A stretch of DNA of 24,681 nt from Mollicutes bacterium (GCA_003551455.1 PUMR01000089.1:1-24681); one strand, 5' to 3'; shown: positions 1-8,331, counted from the first letter of the stretch. The notes: a model not told the origin generated them from the letters alone. Program-made: numbers and translations.

Positions 1-1953
1 CATGATTGCATCGAGGACACGGACGCGACCTATGAATCGATCGAGGCCGACTTCGGCGAAGAGGCCGCCCTCCTCATCGAGGGTGTGACGAAACTCGGCC
101 AATACAAGTTCAAAGGCGTCGAAAACGTCGGCGAAGAGAAACGGGAGGCCCAAGCGAAGAATTATCAAAAGATGCTGCTTGCCATGGCCAAAGACATCCG
201 CGTCATCATCGTGAAACTCGCCGACCGCCTCCACAACATGCGGACGCTTTCGAATCTCGAACCCCCGAAACAGAAACGGATCGCGAAAGAGACGCTCGAC
301 ATCTTCGCGCCTTTGGCCCACCGTCTCGGTATGTACATCATGAAGGCCGAACTCGAGGACACGAGCTTCAAATATCTCAACCCCGCCCAATACCGCCGCA
401 TCGCCCAGATGATCAAGGACACCCGCGAAGCGCGCGAAGAGGACCTCGACAGCATGCAGAAAAAACTCGAGGACCTGCTCGAGCGACACAACTTCTCCTA
501 TGACGTCCGCGGCCGCGTCAAGAACATCTATTCCGTCTACAAGAAGATGCAGGCGCGAAAGAAGGAGTTCGACGAGATCTACGACCTCCTCGCCCTCCGC
601 ATCATCGTCGAGAGCGTCGAGGCCTGCTATAGCGCCATCGGGGTCATCCACAGCCGCTTCACCCCCATCCCCAACCGCTTCAAGGACTACATCGCCATGC
701 CCAAGCCCAACCTCTACCAGTCCCTCCACACTTCCGTCATCGCCGACGGCAAGATCTACGAGGTCCAGATCCGCACCAAACGCATGGACCAGATCGCCGA
801 ATACGGGGTCGCCGCCCACTGGGCCTACAAGGAGAAGGGCGCCTCCGCCCCGATGACGAAAGTCGTGAGCGAGAAACTCAAATGGTACGGTGAACTCATC
901 AAGTTCACCGAAGAGCGCGAACGCGACGAGGACGTACTCGACCTCCTCCGGGACGACATCTTCCAGTCCAACGTCTATGTCTTCACGCCCGACGGCGACA
1001 TCATCGATTTGCCGGTGGGCTCCACCCCCATCGATTTCGCCTTCCGCATCCACACCGAGGTCGGCATCCGCGCCGTGGGCGCAATCGTCAACGGCAAGAT
1101 CGTCCCCCTCGACTACGAACTGCAGACGGGGGACGTCTGTGAGATCCGCACCTCGAAGGCGAGCTACGGCCCGAACGAGAACTGGCTGAAGATCGTCAAG
1201 ACCTCGGGCGCGAAATCGAAGATCAAGAACTATCTGAACAAACAACGCCGGGACGTGCTCCACCGCATGGGCAAGGAAGAGTTCGACAAGGAGCTCGAGC
1301 GCCGGCAGGCCGAGTTCTCCCTCACCGACAAGACGGCGAAGAAGTTCTTCCAGCACAAAGGCATCAAGAACGCCGAGGACCTCTATGTGGAGATTGGCAA
1401 GAACACCATCACCGCCCGGACGGCCCTGAACGCCATGTTGAAAGAAGAGACCGTCAAGGACGAGAAGCTCATCGAGGCCATCAACCGCCAACAGCGCGCG
1501 GAAGCCAAGAGCGATTCCAACATCCTCGTCGAGGGCCTCGAGAATCCTTCGGTGAAACTCTCGAACTGTTGCACGCCGATTCCGGGGGACGCCATCAAGG
1601 GCTACATCTCCAAAGGGACGGGCATCGCCGTCCACCGCAGCGACTGCAAGAACCTCGAAAGCTTAGAGCCCGAACGGTTCATCGATGTCTATTGGGCCCA
1701 GGATGAAGAGAGCGCCTACCGCGTGAGCATCCGCATCCACGTCAACAACCGCGACAACATCCTCGCCGAGATCATCAACACCATCACCACCCACAAAGGC
1801 AGCGTCGACCAGGTCAACGCCACCACCAACAAGCGCGGCGAGGGCGTGGTCAAGCTGAAAATCGGCGTCAAGAACACCGCCGAACTCGACCAGATCACCC
1901 AAAACATCAAAAAAATCCACGGAGTCTTGCAAATCGAGAGGTTGATGAAGTGA
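1..1953 (+). CDS. relA: Bifunctional (p)ppGpp synthetase/hydrolase RelA/SpoT (Rel), 5' end cut by window
   Basis: Rel makes and degrades the stringent-response alarmone (p)ppGpp. The frame is open from base 1, and the first visible residues HDCIEDTD are the HD motif of the hydrolase domain, so roughly 75 N-terminal residues lie outside the window; the GTG at 85 is internal and not the start. Visible domains, numbering from base 1: HD hydrolase with RLHNM near residue 76-80; synthetase with RFKDYI at about 226 (the RXKD form typical of bifunctional Rel, not the EXDD form of monofunctional RelA) and YQSLHT; TGS from about residue 320; a Cys-rich region with the CC pair at 523-524 and another Cys at 549; and a C-terminal ACT domain. 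Both catalytic halves look intact. The stop codon TGA shares one base with the next start, indicating translational coupling to dtd. Confidence 0.96.
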   Translation, partial: HDCIEDTDATYESIEADFGEEAALLIEGVTKLGQYKFKGVENVGEEKREAQAKNYQKMLLAMAKDIRVIIVKLADRLHNMRTLSNLEPPKQKRIAKETLDIFAPLAHRLGMYIMKAELEDTSFKYLNPAQYRRIAQMIKDTREAREEDLDSMQKKLEDLLERHNFSYDVRGRVKNIYSVYKKMQARKKEFDEIYDLLALRIIVESVEACYSAIGVIHSRFTPIPNRFKDYIAMPKPNLYQSLHTSVIADGKIYEVQIRTKRMDQIAEYGVAAHWAYKEKGASAPMTKVVSEKLKWYGELIKFTEERERDEDVLDLLRDDIFQSNVYVFTPDGDIIDLPVGSTPIDFAFRIHTEVGIRAVGAIVNGKIVPLDYELQTGDVCEIRTSKASYGPNENWLKIVKTSGAKSKIKNYLNKQRRDVLHRMGKEEFDKELERRQAEFSLTDKTAKKFFQHKGIKNAEDLYVEIGKNTITARTALNAMLKEETVKDEKLIEAINRQQRAEAKSDSNILVEGLENPSVKLSNCCTPIPGDAIKGYISKGTGIAVHRSDCKNLESLEPERFIDVYWAQDEESAYRVSIRIHVNNRDNILAEIINTITTHKGSVDQVNATTNKRGEGVVKLKIGVKNTAELDQITQNIKKIHGVLQIERLMK

Positions 1954-2405
1954 TGAAAGTACTCGCCCAACGTGTGAAAAACGCCGAATGCGCAATCGAC
2001 GGCAAGCCCCATGCCCGGATCGGCAAGGGCCTCCTCCTTTTCGTCTCCTTCCGGGAGGACGATGCGCGGGACGTGATCCCCGAGATGGCGAAAAAGGTCG
2101 CTTCTTTGCGCATCTTCGCGGACGATGAAGACAAGATGAACCTCTCCGCGAAAGATGTCGGTCTCGAGATCCTCTCCATCAGCCAGTTCACCCTGGAAGC
2201 CGACACGAAGAAGGGGAACCGTCCCTCTTTCACAAAAGCGAAAGCGCCCAAAGAAGCCGAGATCTTCTTCCACGCCTTCGGCGAAGCGCTCGAAAGGGAG
2301 GGATTGCGTGTCTATGAGGGCGTCTTCGGCGCCCGCATGGAGATTTCCCTCGTGAACGACGGCCCCGTCACGATCCTCCTCGAGAAGGGGGGCGAAGCGT
2401 CTTGA
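1953..2405 (+). CDS. dtd: D-aminoacyl-tRNA deacylase
   Basis: Dtd hydrolyses D-aminoacyl-tRNAs (and Gly-tRNA(Ala)) in the cytoplasm, as a proofreading step outside the synthetases. The 150-residue product matches the family's length. It begins MKVLAQRV, as family members do, and carries the two signature segments SQFTL...KGNRPSF (middle) and NDGPVT (near the C-terminus) that build the active site across the dimer. I chose the ATG at 1953, whose first base is the last base of the relA stop; a GTG one codon earlier (1950) is also possible but would add only one residue. The relA-dtd pair is a common Bacillota arrangement. The stop overlaps the next gene by four bases. Confidence 0.95.
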   Translation: MKVLAQRVKNAECAIDGKPHARIGKGLLLFVSFREDDARDVIPEMAKKVASLRIFADDEDKMNLSAKDVGLEILSISQFTLEADTKKGNRPSFTKAKAPKEAEIFFHAFGEALEREGLRVYEGVFGARMEISLVNDGPVTILLEKGGEAS

Positions 2406-3202
2406 TCCGCAAACTCGAAGAGAAAGACCGCGAAAGCGTCCTCGAATTCCTCTACGAAGAGCCGGAAGTGAACCTCTATCTCATCGGCGACATCCACAAC
2501 TCCGGCTTCGACAACGACCACCAGCAGCTCTACGCCGAGTTCCGCGACGGCGGATACTACGCCGTCATGGGCCGGAACCGCTCGCAGATCACCTATTACG
2601 CGCTGGATACCGACTTCAACGAAGAATGGATCAGTGTCTTCAATCAATTCGATTTCCTCTTCCTCTCGGCGAAAGAGAAACTCATCCAGCCCATCAAAGC
2701 CTTCTATCCCGACATGCAGGAAGACAAGATGGATTTCATGAAGTCGACCGCGTTCACCCCCGATGGGGACATCGACTATTCGGAGATCGAGATCCTGAAG
2801 ACGGAAGCAGAGGCGAAGAAGGTCTACGACCTCCTCGCGACGATAGAAGAACTCTATACCGTCCACAAGAAGACGGAGGAGGAATACATCCAATACCTCC
2901 TCGACAACTCGGGCGAAAACGGCACCACCGTCTATATCGAACGCAACAACGAGGTCATCGCCTGTGCGAGCGCCGTCTTCGAATCGCGAAAGTCGGCGAT
3001 GATCGTCAATGTCGCCACGCACAACGAACACCGGAAAAAAGGCCTCGGCAAGAAGGTGTTCCATTTTCTCGTCGACCTCTATGTCAACCACAAGAAGAAG
3101 ACGCTCTGCCTATACTATGACGACCCGCGCGCCGAGAACCTCTACAAGAACATGGGGTTTGTGGACATGGAGCGCTGGTCGATGCTCTCTCCCGATGATT
3201 AG
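2402..3202 (+). CDS. GNAT-family N-acetyltransferase, two-part
   Basis: The 266-residue protein has a C-terminal GNAT acetyl-CoA-binding segment: VNVATHNEHRKKGLGKKV holds the RxxGxG/A pyrophosphate loop, followed by LYYDDPRAENLYKNMGF, the typical end of a GNAT fold. The N-terminal half (starting MIRKLEEKDRESVLEFL) looks like a degenerate GNAT half, as in FR47-like acetyltransferases. Substrate cannot be told from sequence. The start is TTG at 2402, overlapping the dtd stop by four bases; no upstream ATG in frame fits. It is translationally coupled to dtd and to the second GNAT gene, so it belongs to the relA operon, but a functional link to ppGpp or D-aminoacyl-tRNA is not shown. Confidence 0.85.
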   Translation: MIRKLEEKDRESVLEFLYEEPEVNLYLIGDIHNSGFDNDHQQLYAEFRDGGYYAVMGRNRSQITYYALDTDFNEEWISVFNQFDFLFLSAKEKLIQPIKAFYPDMQEDKMDFMKSTAFTPDGDIDYSEIEILKTEAEAKKVYDLLATIEELYTVHKKTEEEYIQYLLDNSGENGTTVYIERNNEVIACASAVFESRKSAMIVNVATHNEHRKKGLGKKVFHFLVDLYVNHKKKTLCLYYDDPRAENLYKNMGFVDMERWSMLSPDD

Positions 3203-3791
3203 CCTGCCCGTGATGGAGACGCCGAGGCTCATCCTCCGTCCTTTACGTCCGGCGGATGCCGAAGACATCTATGATTATGCCAAGCGCCGCGATGTCGGTC
3301 CGCGGGCGGGCTGGGCCCCGCACCGGGATTTGAACGACACGAAGGACTTCATCCGCCACTCGCTGAAGAAGCGCCGCGAGAACCAGCCCGGGGTCTTCGC
3401 CGTCGTCCACCGCCGCGACGAGAAGATGATCGGCACCATCGAGATCCACTCCTTCTTCCCCCGCTTCAAGGGGGAGATCGGCATGGTGCTCCATCCGGAC
3501 TATTGGGGACAAGAACTCATGGTCGAAGCCTCGCGCGCGGTCATGGTCTATGCCTTCGAGCATCTCGGTTTGAAACGCCTCGAATACAAGCACTATGGCG
3601 AAAACGACGCCTCGAAGCGTTTGCGGGAGAAACTCGGTTTCACCGAAGAGGGCATCGCGAGAAACGGTCTCAGACGTTTCGACGGCGCCATCGTCGACGC
3701 CACGGTCGCCAGTTACACCGACAGCGACTATCATGAACGGGACCTCTTGCTTTTCCATGATTTCAAGAAGAATCTCACCATCCATCCCTGA
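3195..3791 (+). CDS. GNAT-family N-acetyltransferase, RimJ/RimL type
   Basis: The product (198 residues from ATG 3195) opens with LPVMETPRLILRPLRPADA, a hallmark start of RimJ/RimL-like acetyltransferases, and continues with EIGMVLHPDYWGQELMVEA (acetyl-CoA loop) and GLKRLEYKHYGENDASKRL...EKLGF. Members acetylate protein N-termini, amino acids or antibiotics; here the substrate is unknown. The ATG at 3195 overlaps the previous stop by eight bases; the ATG at 3213 is an alternative and neither has a good Shine-Dalgarno sequence. It is the last gene before the hisS promoter, so it probably ends the relA transcript. It is not a paralogue-like duplicate of the preceding GNAT: the two share only the fold signature. 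Confidence 0.85.
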   Translation: MISLPVMETPRLILRPLRPADAEDIYDYAKRRDVGPRAGWAPHRDLNDTKDFIRHSLKKRRENQPGVFAVVHRRDEKMIGTIEIHSFFPRFKGEIGMVLHPDYWGQELMVEASRAVMVYAFEHLGLKRLEYKHYGENDASKRLREKLGFTEEGIARNGLRRFDGAIVDATVASYTDSDYHERDLLLFHDFKKNLTIHP

Positions 3792-3794
3792 GGG

Positions 3795-3814
3795 CTCCCT
3801 GCGTTGACAGGGAG
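3795..3814. repeat. 7-bp inverted repeat over the hisS -35 box
   Basis: CTCCCTG (3795-3801) and CAGGGAG (3808-3814) are perfect complements separated by six bases. The right part overlaps the -35 hexamer TTGACA. No T-tract follows, so it is a poor terminator for the relA transcript; it may be an operator or just a weak 3'-end hairpin. Confidence 0.5.
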
Positions 3815-3832
3815 TGTTCCAGACGCTATAAT
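3804..3832 (+). promoter_or_regulatory. Consensus sigma-70/sigma-A promoter for the hisS T-box operon
   Basis: TTGACA (3804-3809) and TATAAT (3827-3832) are both perfect consensus hexamers with the optimal 17-base spacer. Transcription would start near 3839, giving a leader of about 245 bases before hisS. A full-consensus promoter fits constitutive strong initiation with control left to the T-box downstream. Confidence 0.9.
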
Positions 3833-3838
3833 TGAGAC

Positions 3839-4064
3839 AAACCGAGGACGGAAAGAGCGCACGACGGAATGGCATCAAAGAGAGCGGCTGTAGCTGGAAC
3901 GCCGTATGTCACCGCCGGGCCGGACCTTCCCGAGGGCCCTTCCGAAAGATGAGAGTAGGGAGGGACGTCCCGCCGCGTTAAGGCCGAGAGGGCCGGTCGC
4001 AAGGCCGGAACTAAGGTGGCACCGCGAACGATTTCGCCCTTAGGTTCTTTGCGGGCGTTTTTTT
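3839..4064 (+). promoter_or_regulatory. T-box riboswitch leader (predicted histidine-specific)
   Basis: T-box leaders bind uncharged tRNA and read through a terminator when the amino acid is scarce. The conserved T-box AAGGTGGCACCGCG lies at 4013-4026. The antiterminator forms from CTAAGG (4011-4016) with CCTTAG (4038-4043), which overlaps and excludes the terminator stem at 4035-4057. Upstream, GAGGAC and AAAGAGAG motifs resemble Stem I elements; GCAT (3872-3875) can pair with ATGT (3906-3909), with the hairpin GCGGC/GCCGT above it. A CAC triplet directly after this helix (3910-3912) is a candidate His specifier codon, matching the downstream histidyl-tRNA synthetase. The T-box and terminator parts are clear; the specifier assignment is tentative. 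Confidence 0.9.
4035..4064 (+). terminator. Rho-independent terminator of the T-box leader
   Basis: CGCCC (4035-4039) pairs with GGGCG (4053-4057), followed directly by seven T (4058-4064). The 5' strand overlaps the antiterminator pairing partner, giving the usual mutually exclusive switch. Confidence 0.88.
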
Positions 4065-4085
4065 ATTCCGAGGAGGTAATGCACA

Positions 4086-5393
4086 TTGATCAAGAAAATG
4101 AAAGGGACCTATGACATCGTCCAAGACATCCCCCGCTTCCAGGCGGTGGAAAGGGCCATACAGACCGTGGCGCGGCTTTTCAACCTCGAAGAGGTCCGCA
4201 CCCCGCATTTCGAAGCGAGCGAACTCTTCCACCGGAGCGTGGGCGAAGAGACCGACATCGTCGGCAAGGAGACCTACGATTTCAAAGACCGCGGCGACAG
4301 GAGCATCACCCTCCGCCCCGAGGGTACGGCCGGCGTGGTCCGTGCCTACATCGAGAACAAGCTCCACGCCGAGGCCAAGAGCCCGCAAAAATACTACTAT
4401 TACGGCTCGATGTTCCGCTATGAAAGGCCCCAGAAGGGCCGCACGCGCGAATTCCGCCAGTTCGGCATCGAGATCTTCGGCTCGAAAGACCCCGCCGTCG
4501 ATGCGGAAGTGATCGCTTGCGCCGTCCTTTTCCTGCGGATGTTGAAGATCACCGATTTCGCCGTCCACATCAATTCGCTAGGCGGAGAAGAAAGCAAGAA
4601 GAACTACGAGAAAGCGCTGAAAGAGCACATGCACCCCCATCTTTCGTCGCTTTGCGCCGACTGCAACCGCCGTTACGAAAAGAACCCTCTGCGCATCCTC
4701 GACTGCAAAAAGGATGCCGACCATGAAGCCTTGCGGGAGGCCCCGCATCCCGTGGACGCGTTGACTGATGAAGACCGCGCCCATTTCGACAGTGTGCGGG
4801 AGATGCTCGCTAAGATGGATATCGACCACATCGTCGACCACCGCCTCGTGCGGGGGCTCGACTACTACACCCACACCGTCTTCGAGATCAAGGACACCAT
4901 GGAGGCTTTGGGCGCGCAGGACACCTTGTGCGGCGGCGGACGCTATGATTATCTCGTCGAGAAGCTGGGCGGTCCCCCCACCCCCGCTTCCGGCTTCAGT
5001 TTCGGCATCGAGAGACTGCTTCTGACCCTGGAAGCCCTCGATTTCACCCCGAAGAAGAAGCCGCTCCATCTCTATCTCCTCTCCATCGGCGAAAAGGCGA
5101 AGAGGGAGGTCCCCGCCCTCGCCCACCGGTTGCGCTTGCAAGGCGTCACGACGGAGACCGACCTCGTCGGCAGGGGCGTCAAGGCCCAGTTCAAACAGAG
5201 CGAACACGCCCGGGCCCGCTTCGTCGGCATCTTGGGTGACGCCGAGCTCGAAAAGGGCGTCTTGAACTTGAAAGACCAAGAAAGCGGCGCCGAAGAAGAA
5301 GTCCCCCTGGCCGATGTCGCCAAGACCATCGGCGCGACCCTCCGCAAGAACCGCAACGATTGCGGCCCCTGCCCCGAAAGGAAAGGTGAATGA
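4086..5393 (+). CDS. hisS: Histidyl-tRNA synthetase
   Basis: Class II synthetase that charges tRNA-His. The 435-residue protein starts MIKKMKGTYDI; motif 2 is around residues 105-130 (MFRYERPQKGRTREFRQFG), the histidine-specific motif RGLDYYTHT begins at residue 256, GGGRYDYL follows, and motif 3 is GFSFGIERLLL. The anticodon-binding domain fills the last ~100 residues. The start is TTG at 4086, decided by AGGAGGT at 4071-4077 eight bases upstream; the in-frame ATG at 4098 would be 20 bases away. It lies directly behind the T-box leader. The C-terminus is slightly extended and ends with a CGPC sequence within NDCGPCPERKGE, of unknown relevance. The stop is one base before the aspS start. Confidence 0.97.
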   Translation: MIKKMKGTYDIVQDIPRFQAVERAIQTVARLFNLEEVRTPHFEASELFHRSVGEETDIVGKETYDFKDRGDRSITLRPEGTAGVVRAYIENKLHAEAKSPQKYYYYGSMFRYERPQKGRTREFRQFGIEIFGSKDPAVDAEVIACAVLFLRMLKITDFAVHINSLGGEESKKNYEKALKEHMHPHLSSLCADCNRRYEKNPLRILDCKKDADHEALREAPHPVDALTDEDRAHFDSVREMLAKMDIDHIVDHRLVRGLDYYTHTVFEIKDTMEALGAQDTLCGGGRYDYLVEKLGGPPTPASGFSFGIERLLLTLEALDFTPKKKPLHLYLLSIGEKAKREVPALAHRLRLQGVTTETDLVGRGVKAQFKQSEHARARFVGILGDAELEKGVLNLKDQESGAEEEVPLADVAKTIGATLRKNRNDCGPCPERKGE

Positions 5394-5394
5394 C

Positions 5395-7152
5395 ATGTAC
5401 ACCCACCACAACAACGAACTCACAATCGAAGACGAAGGAAAAGATGTGCGCCTCAAGGGTTTCGTCCAACGGGCCCGGAATCTCGGCAACCTCGTTTTCG
5501 TGGACCTGCGCGATGAGGAGGGCATCACCCAGCTCGCTTTCGATGCCGACAATCCCCTCCGCGATGAAGCGGCCGGACTGAAAGCCGAATACGTGATCGA
5601 GGCCGAAGGGAAGGTCCGGGAACGCTCCAGCAAGAACAAGGACCTCCCCACGGGCGATATCGAGGTCAGCGTCACCTCCTTCCGCGTGCTCTCCGAAGCC
5701 CGACAGCCCCCCATGCTGGTGCGAGACGAGACGGACGCGCTCGAGGAGGTCCGCCTCCGGCACCGCTATCTCGATTTGCGGCGCCCCCGGCTGAAAAAGT
5801 TCATGAAACTGCGCCATCTCACGGTGAAAGCCACCCGGGACTTCTTGAACGAGGAAGGTTTCATGGAGTTCGAGACCCCGATCCTCACGAAATCCACTCC
5901 GGAAGGGGCGCGCGACTATATCGTGCCCTCACGGCTCGACAAGCACCATTTCTACGCGCTACCGCAATCGCCCCAGCTTTTCAAGCAGCTCCTCATGATC
6001 GGCGGCTTCGAGCGCTACTACCAGATTGCCCGTTGTTTCCGCGACGAAGACCTCCGCAGCGACCGCCAGCCCGAATTCACCCAGATCGACATCGAGATGG
6101 CCTTCATCGACCAAGAAGCCGTCATCGACCTGACCGAGAGGCTCATGGCGCGCATCGTCAAAGAGACGAAAGGCGTCGAACTGCAACTGCCCTTCCCGCG
6201 CATGACCTATGAAGAGGCCTTGCGCGACTACGGCACGGACAAGCCCGACACCCGTTACGGCATGAAGATCGTCGACACCGGCGAGATATTCGCCCAAAGC
6301 CACTTCAAGGTCTTCAAGAACGTACTGGCGCAAGGCGGCGCCATCCGCGGCATCAATGCCGAGAATCTCGCCGGCGCCTATTCCCGGAAAGACCTCGACC
6401 GGCTCACCAAAGAGGCCGAAAGACTCGGCGCGGCCGGTCTTGTGCACCTGAAAAAAGAAGCGGGGGAAATCAAGAGCCCTGTCGCGAAATTCTTGTCGGA
6501 AGAAGAGAAGGGCGCCCTCGTCGAGAGAATGCGCATGGAAGAAGGCGACCTCGTCCTGCTCGTGGCCGACGAGGAGAAGACGGTACGGAAGGTCCTCGGC
6601 CGGCTCCGCAACATCATCGCGAAAGAACAAGGGCTCGCAGACGCGGACCATTTCGATTTCCACTGGGTCGTCGAATGGCCCATGTTCGCTTACGACGAAG
6701 AGGCGGGCCGTTATCATTCGCTTCATCACCCGTTCACGCGGGTGCAGGATGAAGACCGCGACAAGCTCGCGACCGATCCCACTGCGGCGAAGGCCTACGG
6801 CTACGACCTCGTCGTGCAGGGCTACGAACTCGGCGGCGGCTCCTTGCGCATCCACGACATGAAGATGCAAAGCGAGGTCTTCAACGTCCTCTCCATCGAC
6901 GAAGCGACCCAGAAGGAGCGCTTCGGCTTCCTGCTCGACGCCCTCTCCTACGGCACCCCGCCGCACGGCGGCATCGCCCTCGGTCTCGAAAGGCTCCTCA
7001 TGGTACTCGGACAGACCGAGAACATCCGGGACGTCATCGCCTTCCCGAAGACCCAGAGCGGTCATTGCCTCCTGACGGGGGCCCCTTCGGGGATCGACCG
7101 CGAACAATGGCGGGAACTCGGTTTGCAGAAGGAGAAGAAACGTGAAGAATGA
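5395..7152 (+). CDS. aspS: Aspartyl-tRNA synthetase
   Basis: Class II synthetase for tRNA-Asp, 585 residues, the usual bacterial length. An N-terminal OB-fold anticodon domain (VRLKGFVQRARNLGNLVF, then DLRDEEGITQLAF) is followed by class II motif 2 with RCFRDEDLRSDRQPEFTQ from residue 213, the bacterial GAD insertion in the middle (about 280-410), and motif 3 GLERLL at residue 530 followed by IRDVIAFPKTQSGHCLLTGA. The ATG at 5395 is chosen because it follows GGAAAGGTGA and sits one base after the hisS stop; upstream in-frame codons lie inside hisS. Whether it is discriminating (tRNA-Asp only) or also acts on tRNA-Asn cannot be decided here. hisS-aspS adjacency is widespread in Bacillota. Confidence 0.97.
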   Translation: MYTHHNNELTIEDEGKDVRLKGFVQRARNLGNLVFVDLRDEEGITQLAFDADNPLRDEAAGLKAEYVIEAEGKVRERSSKNKDLPTGDIEVSVTSFRVLSEARQPPMLVRDETDALEEVRLRHRYLDLRRPRLKKFMKLRHLTVKATRDFLNEEGFMEFETPILTKSTPEGARDYIVPSRLDKHHFYALPQSPQLFKQLLMIGGFERYYQIARCFRDEDLRSDRQPEFTQIDIEMAFIDQEAVIDLTERLMARIVKETKGVELQLPFPRMTYEEALRDYGTDKPDTRYGMKIVDTGEIFAQSHFKVFKNVLAQGGAIRGINAENLAGAYSRKDLDRLTKEAERLGAAGLVHLKKEAGEIKSPVAKFLSEEEKGALVERMRMEEGDLVLLVADEEKTVRKVLGRLRNIIAKEQGLADADHFDFHWVVEWPMFAYDEEAGRYHSLHHPFTRVQDEDRDKLATDPTAAKAYGYDLVVQGYELGGGSLRIHDMKMQSEVFNVLSIDEATQKERFGFLLDALSYGTPPHGGIALGLERLLMVLGQTENIRDVIAFPKTQSGHCLLTGAPSGIDREQWRELGLQKEKKREE

Positions 7153-7831
7153 GGGGCTCTTCGACCGGCTCGCGCCCCTTTTGGGAGAAGCGGGGCTGAA
7201 AAAGCTCCAAGCCTCGCACATCCTCGTCGTCGGTATCGGCGGCGTGGGCTCATTCGCCGTCGAGGCGCTCGCGCGGAGCGGTGTGGGCGGACTGACGCTC
7301 GTCGACGGCGATACCATCCGCCCCTCGAACACGAACCGGCAGCTCCATGCCACGAAAGAGACGTTCGGCAAGAACAAGGCCCTCGTGATGCGAGACCGCG
7401 TGGAAGCCATCAATCCCGCCTGCGCGATCCGGGCCGTAGCGGAAAATCTGCAGCCGACGAATGCCGAAGCCCTCTTTGACACGACCTACGACTATGTCTT
7501 CGACGCCACCGACGACATCCCCGCGAAAGTGCTCCTCGCCGTCGAGACGCGCAAGCGTTCGCTGCCGTTCTTGACTTCCGCGGGGCAGGGGAACCGGCTC
7601 TACGCCGAGGACATCCGCATCACGGACCTTTTTGCGACTGAAGGCGACCCGCTGGCGCGAAAATACCGCAAACACCTGCGGAAAGCGGACATCACGTCTG
7701 TCGAGGCGGTATTCTGTTTTGAGAAGCCGCAAGAGAAGAACGCCGGTGCGCCGGCATCGAGCGTCTTCGTTCCCCCCGTCGCCGGCTTGCGCGCGGCGGG
7801 ACACATGATACGAAAGATCACCGGGAGGTGA
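7142..7831 (+). CDS. tcdA: tRNA threonylcarbamoyladenosine dehydratase (TcdA/CsdL-like)
   Basis: An E1-like, ATP-dependent enzyme that cyclises t6A37 of ANN-decoding tRNAs to ct6A. The 229-residue protein has the nucleotide-binding glycine loop VVGIGGVGS (residues 29-37), LVDGDTIRPSNTNRQ, and the downstream DATDDIPAKVLL and SAGQGNRL segments of the ThiF/MoeB/TcdA group. Its C-terminal SSVFVPPVAGLRAAGHMI matches the end of TcdA proteins. It is at the short end for the family. The GTG at 7142 overlaps aspS by 11 bases and has AAGGAGAAG just upstream. A tRNA modification gene between a tRNA synthetase and an oxidative-repair gene is plausible operon company. A different ThiF-family activity cannot be excluded. 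Confidence 0.88.
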   Translation: MKNEGLFDRLAPLLGEAGLKKLQASHILVVGIGGVGSFAVEALARSGVGGLTLVDGDTIRPSNTNRQLHATKETFGKNKALVMRDRVEAINPACAIRAVAENLQPTNAEALFDTTYDYVFDATDDIPAKVLLAVETRKRSLPFLTSAGQGNRLYAEDIRITDLFATEGDPLARKYRKHLRKADITSVEAVFCFEKPQEKNAGAPASSVFVPPVAGLRAAGHMIRKITGR

Positions 7832-7835
7832 GAAC

Positions 7836-8327
7836 ATGAAGCGCATCGTTTTGGCCGGCGGCTGTTTTTGGGGCGTGGAAGCCTATTTCAAGCGGGTCGA
7901 AGGCGTCAAGGACACCCGCGTGGGCTATATCGCGGGAAGGACGAAAGCCCCTTCCTATGAAGAGGTGTGCGCCGGAAGCGGTCACGCCGAGGCGGTCGAG
8001 ATCACCTACGACGAAGAAGAGGTCCCCCTCGCCCGACTGCTCGCCCACTATTTCAACATCGTCGATGCGACGAAGAAGAACCGCCAGGGTCCCGACATCG
8101 GCGTCCAATACCGCTCGGGCATCTACAACTACGAAAAAGGGGACCTCCCCGTGATCGAGGCCGCGATCGCCAAGGAGCGAGCGCGGAAGCGAAAGCCCCT
8201 TCATATCGAAAAACGCGCCGAAGAGGTCTTCTATGAAGCCGAAGAATACCATCAGGACTATCTCGAGAAGAATCCCGGCGGCTATTGCCACATCGACCTC
8301 GCAAGCGTCACCCGGGTGAAGGAGTGA
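7836..8327 (+). CDS. msrA: Peptide methionine-(S)-S-oxide reductase MsrA
   Basis: MsrA reduces the S-epimer of methionine sulfoxide in proteins, with electrons from thioredoxin. The 163-residue product starts MKRIVLAGGCFWG, with the catalytic Cys at residue 10 in the invariant GCFWG motif. GHAEAVEITYD, the central DIGVQYRSGIY and the closing NPGGYCHIDL are all family signatures; the Cys at 151 can act as resolving residue. There is no MsrB domain fused to it. AGGTGAG lies just upstream of the ATG. It follows tcdA by four bases and precedes the dCMP deaminase by four bases. Confidence 0.96.
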   Translation: MKRIVLAGGCFWGVEAYFKRVEGVKDTRVGYIAGRTKAPSYEEVCAGSGHAEAVEITYDEEEVPLARLLAHYFNIVDATKKNRQGPDIGVQYRSGIYNYEKGDLPVIEAAIAKERARKRKPLHIEKRAEEVFYEAEEYHQDYLEKNPGGYCHIDLASVTRVKE

Positions 8328-8331
8328 GACC

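Noticed and set aside
85..87. GTG as start of relA
   Set aside because: The frame is open from base 1 and encodes the HD motif before it, so it is an internal codon of a gene cut by the window.
5314..5394. Longer aspS starting inside hisS
   Set aside because: The extension lies wholly in the hisS C-terminus. ATG 5395 has a ribosome site, and the protein then aligns with the usual AspRS start.
5959..7482. 507-codon minus-strand frame opposite aspS and tcdA
   Set aside because: aspS is certain from class II motifs. The antisense translation has no recognisable domain and spans two plus-strand genes.
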